Part shown: in pieces, positions 15,025 to 16,624 of the stretch | Layout of the letters: every line of letters starts with the position of its first letter | Position numbering within the stretch: the stretch's first letter is position 1 | Source: Alkalibacterium iburiense | GTDB taxonomy: Bacteria > Bacillota > Bacilli > Lactobacillales > Carnobacteriaceae_A | Direction of reading: 5' to 3' | DNA length: 16,624 nucleotides | Assembly (NCBI RefSeq): GCF_039521845.1 | Contig: NZ_BAAACW010000125.1 | Location: 1-16,624 of the forward strand | The notes under the pieces: model-generated | Seen by the model: the letters and a program-made list of their open reading frames with translations, nothing else | Databases searched by the model: none | What the model was told of the DNA's origin: nothing | Translations under genes and position numbers: made by a program

Positions 15025-16422
15025 ATGGTGGTGGCTAAAAAACGCATTGCTATAATTGGCAGTGGCATAACCGGATTAGCAATAGCGTACCGTTTACAGC
15101 AAGTAATAGACAAGGAAAGTCTTCCTTATGAAGTCGTCATTATTGAGTCTTCAATTCGTTCAGGTGGGAAGATATTTACCATGAAGTTTGGTGATCAATA
15201 CATAGACCTAGGTGCTGAATCTATAGATACAAGGCTACCGGAAGCCTTAGACTTAATTCATGAACTGGGTATACAAGACGAACTTCAATTCAGTAAAAAT
15301 GGAAAACAAGATATCTTTGCCTTCAATAAACTATACTACTTCGATTGTCCTACGTATAAAGGAATCCCCGTTAAGCGAACAGACATATGGAAGTATGATC
15401 TGATATCTTTCCAAGGCAAATTAGCCTTCTTAAAAGAAACCTATTTTCAGCGAACGAAAGAAAAAGAGGAATTAACGACTAAAGACTACTTTACTAAACG
15501 GATTGGTGAGGAAATGGCCGAGTATGTGGCTGAACCATATTTCTCTAAAATATACACCAGTGATATCGATGAAATAGGTATTCACGGATACAATGAACCT
15601 TTAGTGGAATGGGAAAAAGAACATGGGACCATTACTAAAGCCCTTGAAGCCCATCCGGAGGTATTAGATGGAAAAGAAAACTTTGCCACTTTTAACCAAG
15701 GGTTGGAAACATTAACCAACGCACTAGCGAATAAATTAGAGAATAATATACGCTATTCTAAAAGAGTGACAGAAATAAAGAAAAGTATCAGTAATACGTA
15801 TATACTGGATATTAATCAAAAAGAACAATTAAGAGTTGATTCTGTCATCGTGGCCACGGATCCAGGTGCTTACAGTGAGTTGTTTTCTGATTTAGAACTT
15901 AGTGATTACTTCAAGGATATCAAGTTAGGATCCATTGGTTTTATTCTATTTAGCTTTCCTAAAGGGTCAATTAAGAAACAGCCGAAAGGGAATGGCGTTT
16001 ATTCAGTTCGCATGAGCAACTCCCATATTCAAAGTGTGGTATGGTTAAATAAAAAATGGGCTCACTTTGCTAAGAAAGATGAAGATATGCTTGGAGTTTA
16101 TTTCGGACGAAGTAATGACAGTATTATGATGTCATTGAATAACAAACAAATCGAGAAAGCTATTTTGAAAGATTTAGAGGCCATGCTTGGAATTGTTGCT
16201 TCACCTAATTATAAAATTATCAAGCGTTGGCCAAATGCCATACCTCAATTCAAACTGAATCATGATGAGAGAAGAAAAAACTTATTTGAATATTTAAACG
16301 AAAAATACCCGGGTCTCTATCTTGCTGGTAACGGAATAGATGGATTCGGAATAAATAATAGTATTAAACAAGCCGATGCAACAAGTAAGAAAGTTTTGGA
16401 GTATTTCAAAAAAACAAAATAG
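15025..16422 (+). CDS. CgoX/HemY-like FAD-dependent oxidase
   Basis: A 465-residue flavoprotein of the protoporphyrinogen/coproporphyrinogen III oxidase family. The N-terminal FAD Rossmann motif IAIIGSGITGLAIAYRL (about 8-24), the ESSIRSGGKI segment (41-50) and DLGAESIDTR (61-70) match the HemY/CgoX pattern, as does the C-terminal FAD-closing LYLAGNGIDGFGINNSI (431-447). In classical CgoX this last element ends IPDCI; here it reads INNSI. No membrane segment is obvious. AGAGGA (15011-15016) is 8 nt before ATG 15025, and a TGA at 15019 excludes an earlier start. It has its own promoter and terminator and no other heme gene near it. The enzyme class is secure; the porphyrin substrate is inferred, and it could be a different amine- or porphyrin-type oxidase. 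Confidence 0.82.
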   Translation: MVVAKKRIAIIGSGITGLAIAYRLQQVIDKESLPYEVVIIESSIRSGGKIFTMKFGDQYIDLGAESIDTRLPEALDLIHELGIQDELQFSKNGKQDIFAFNKLYYFDCPTYKGIPVKRTDIWKYDLISFQGKLAFLKETYFQRTKEKEELTTKDYFTKRIGEEMAEYVAEPYFSKIYTSDIDEIGIHGYNEPLVEWEKEHGTITKALEAHPEVLDGKENFATFNQGLETLTNALANKLENNIRYSKRVTEIKKSISNTYILDINQKEQLRVDSVIVATDPGAYSELFSDLELSDYFKDIKLGSIGFILFSFPKGSIKKQPKGNGVYSVRMSNSHIQSVVWLNKKWAHFAKKDEDMLGVYFGRSNDSIMMSLNNKQIEKAILKDLEAMLGIVASPNYKIIKRWPNAIPQFKLNHDERRKNLFEYLNEKYPGLYLAGNGIDGFGINNSIKQADATSKKVLEYFKKTK

Positions 16423-16456
16423 TTTTTATGGGCTACTGATGCAACGCTTATTTTTG

Positions 16457-16504
16457 AAAAACAACTAGACTCTCTTAAATATTGGAGTTTTAGTTGTTTT
16501 TTTT
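16457..16504 (+). terminator. Terminator of the CgoX-like gene
   Basis: AAAAACAACTA (16457-16467) pairs with TAGTTGTTTTT (16491-16501), and the stem continues through GACTC/GAGTT (16468-16472 with 16485-16489) with one bulged T. Eight T (16497-16504) close it. Confidence 0.92.
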
Positions 16505-16522
16505 ATGCTTAGTGAAGTATCC

Positions 16523-16528
16523 TATAAT
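16523..16528 (+). promoter_or_regulatory. Possible -10 of a downstream gene
   Basis: A perfect TATAAT with no good -35 (TTTTTA at 16500-16505, 17 bp upstream) and no TGn extension. Its place after a terminator and before a possible start at 16579 suggests a promoter. Confidence 0.35.
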
Positions 16529-16578
16529 TATGAATGGATACAGTCTTATTAACTGAGAAAGGTAATGCCAAAAGTTCT

Positions 16579-16624
16579 ATGAAAAATCAGATTATTCCTG
16601 TTCGAAGGTATGATATTCCCAAAT
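16579..16624 (+). CDS. Possible start of a gene cut by the window end
   Basis: An ATG at 16579 opens 15 codons (MKNQIIPVRRYDIPK) without a stop to the window edge. GAGAAAGG (16555-16562) is the only Shine-Dalgarno nearby and is about 16 nt away, rather far. A five-codon frame ATG...TGA at 16565-16582 (MPKVL) overlaps this start. Too little is present to name a product, and the start itself is uncertain. Confidence 0.35.
   Translation, partial: MKNQIIPVRRYDIPK

Noticed and set aside
1..16624. Mobile elements, CRISPR arrays, toxin-antitoxin or phage-defence genes
   Set aside because: I saw no transposase, integrase, regularly spaced direct repeats or defence-type domains; all long frames are accounted for by housekeeping genes.

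Overview
The window is a compact, low-GC, almost wholly plus-strand housekeeping segment of a Firmicutes chromosome. Gene order (ytpR upstream of murC; mutM-coaE-nrdR-dnaB-dnaI-thrS; infC-rpmI-rplT), strong AAGGAGG-type ribosome binding sites, a thrS T-box leader and an L20-type infC leader all point to Bacilli. The glutamyl aminopeptidase PepA and a DnaI without cysteines fit Lactobacillales. Carnobacteriaceae-like is my tentative guess; the sequence alone does not settle the genus.

Layout. 1-188: a bidirectional terminator-like hairpin, two small dyads, a probable promoter and an unusual ribosome binding site for pepA. 189-2499: pepA, ytpR and a 187-residue hydrophilic protein that looks like the N-terminal part of an SftA/FtsK-type DNA translocase without its motor. 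2638-3966: murC. 3981-4055: a long two-part hairpin ending in a T-run. 4114-6777: polA, closed by a strong terminator. 6840-11152: a tightly packed replication, repair and cofactor cluster (mutM, coaE, nrdR, dnaB, dnaI). 11153-11490: promoter and threonine T-box leader of thrS (11491-13428). 13436-14904: a strong promoter, an attenuator leader and the translation operon infC-rpmI-rplT, ended by a terminator. 14959-16422: a separately promoted FAD-dependent CgoX/HemY-like oxidase, with its own terminator at 16457-16504. 16505-16624: a possible promoter and the possible start of a further gene.

Functionally, polA, mutM, dnaB and dnaI serve DNA replication and repair; nrdR controls deoxynucleotide supply; coaE ends coenzyme A synthesis; murC builds the peptidoglycan precursor; thrS, infC, rpmI and rplT serve translation. 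thrS senses uncharged threonine tRNA through its leader, and infC-rpmI-rplT is probably feedback-controlled by ribosomal protein L20.

No mobile element, CRISPR array, tRNA, rRNA or obvious new multi-gene system is visible. The points worth a second look are local: a Shine-Dalgarno separated from the pepA start by a small hairpin, a motor-less translocase remnant in the sftA slot, the murC-polA hairpin, an AUA start codon for infC, a T-box that predicts U73 in tRNA-Thr, and an apparently isolated heme-pathway-like oxidase.
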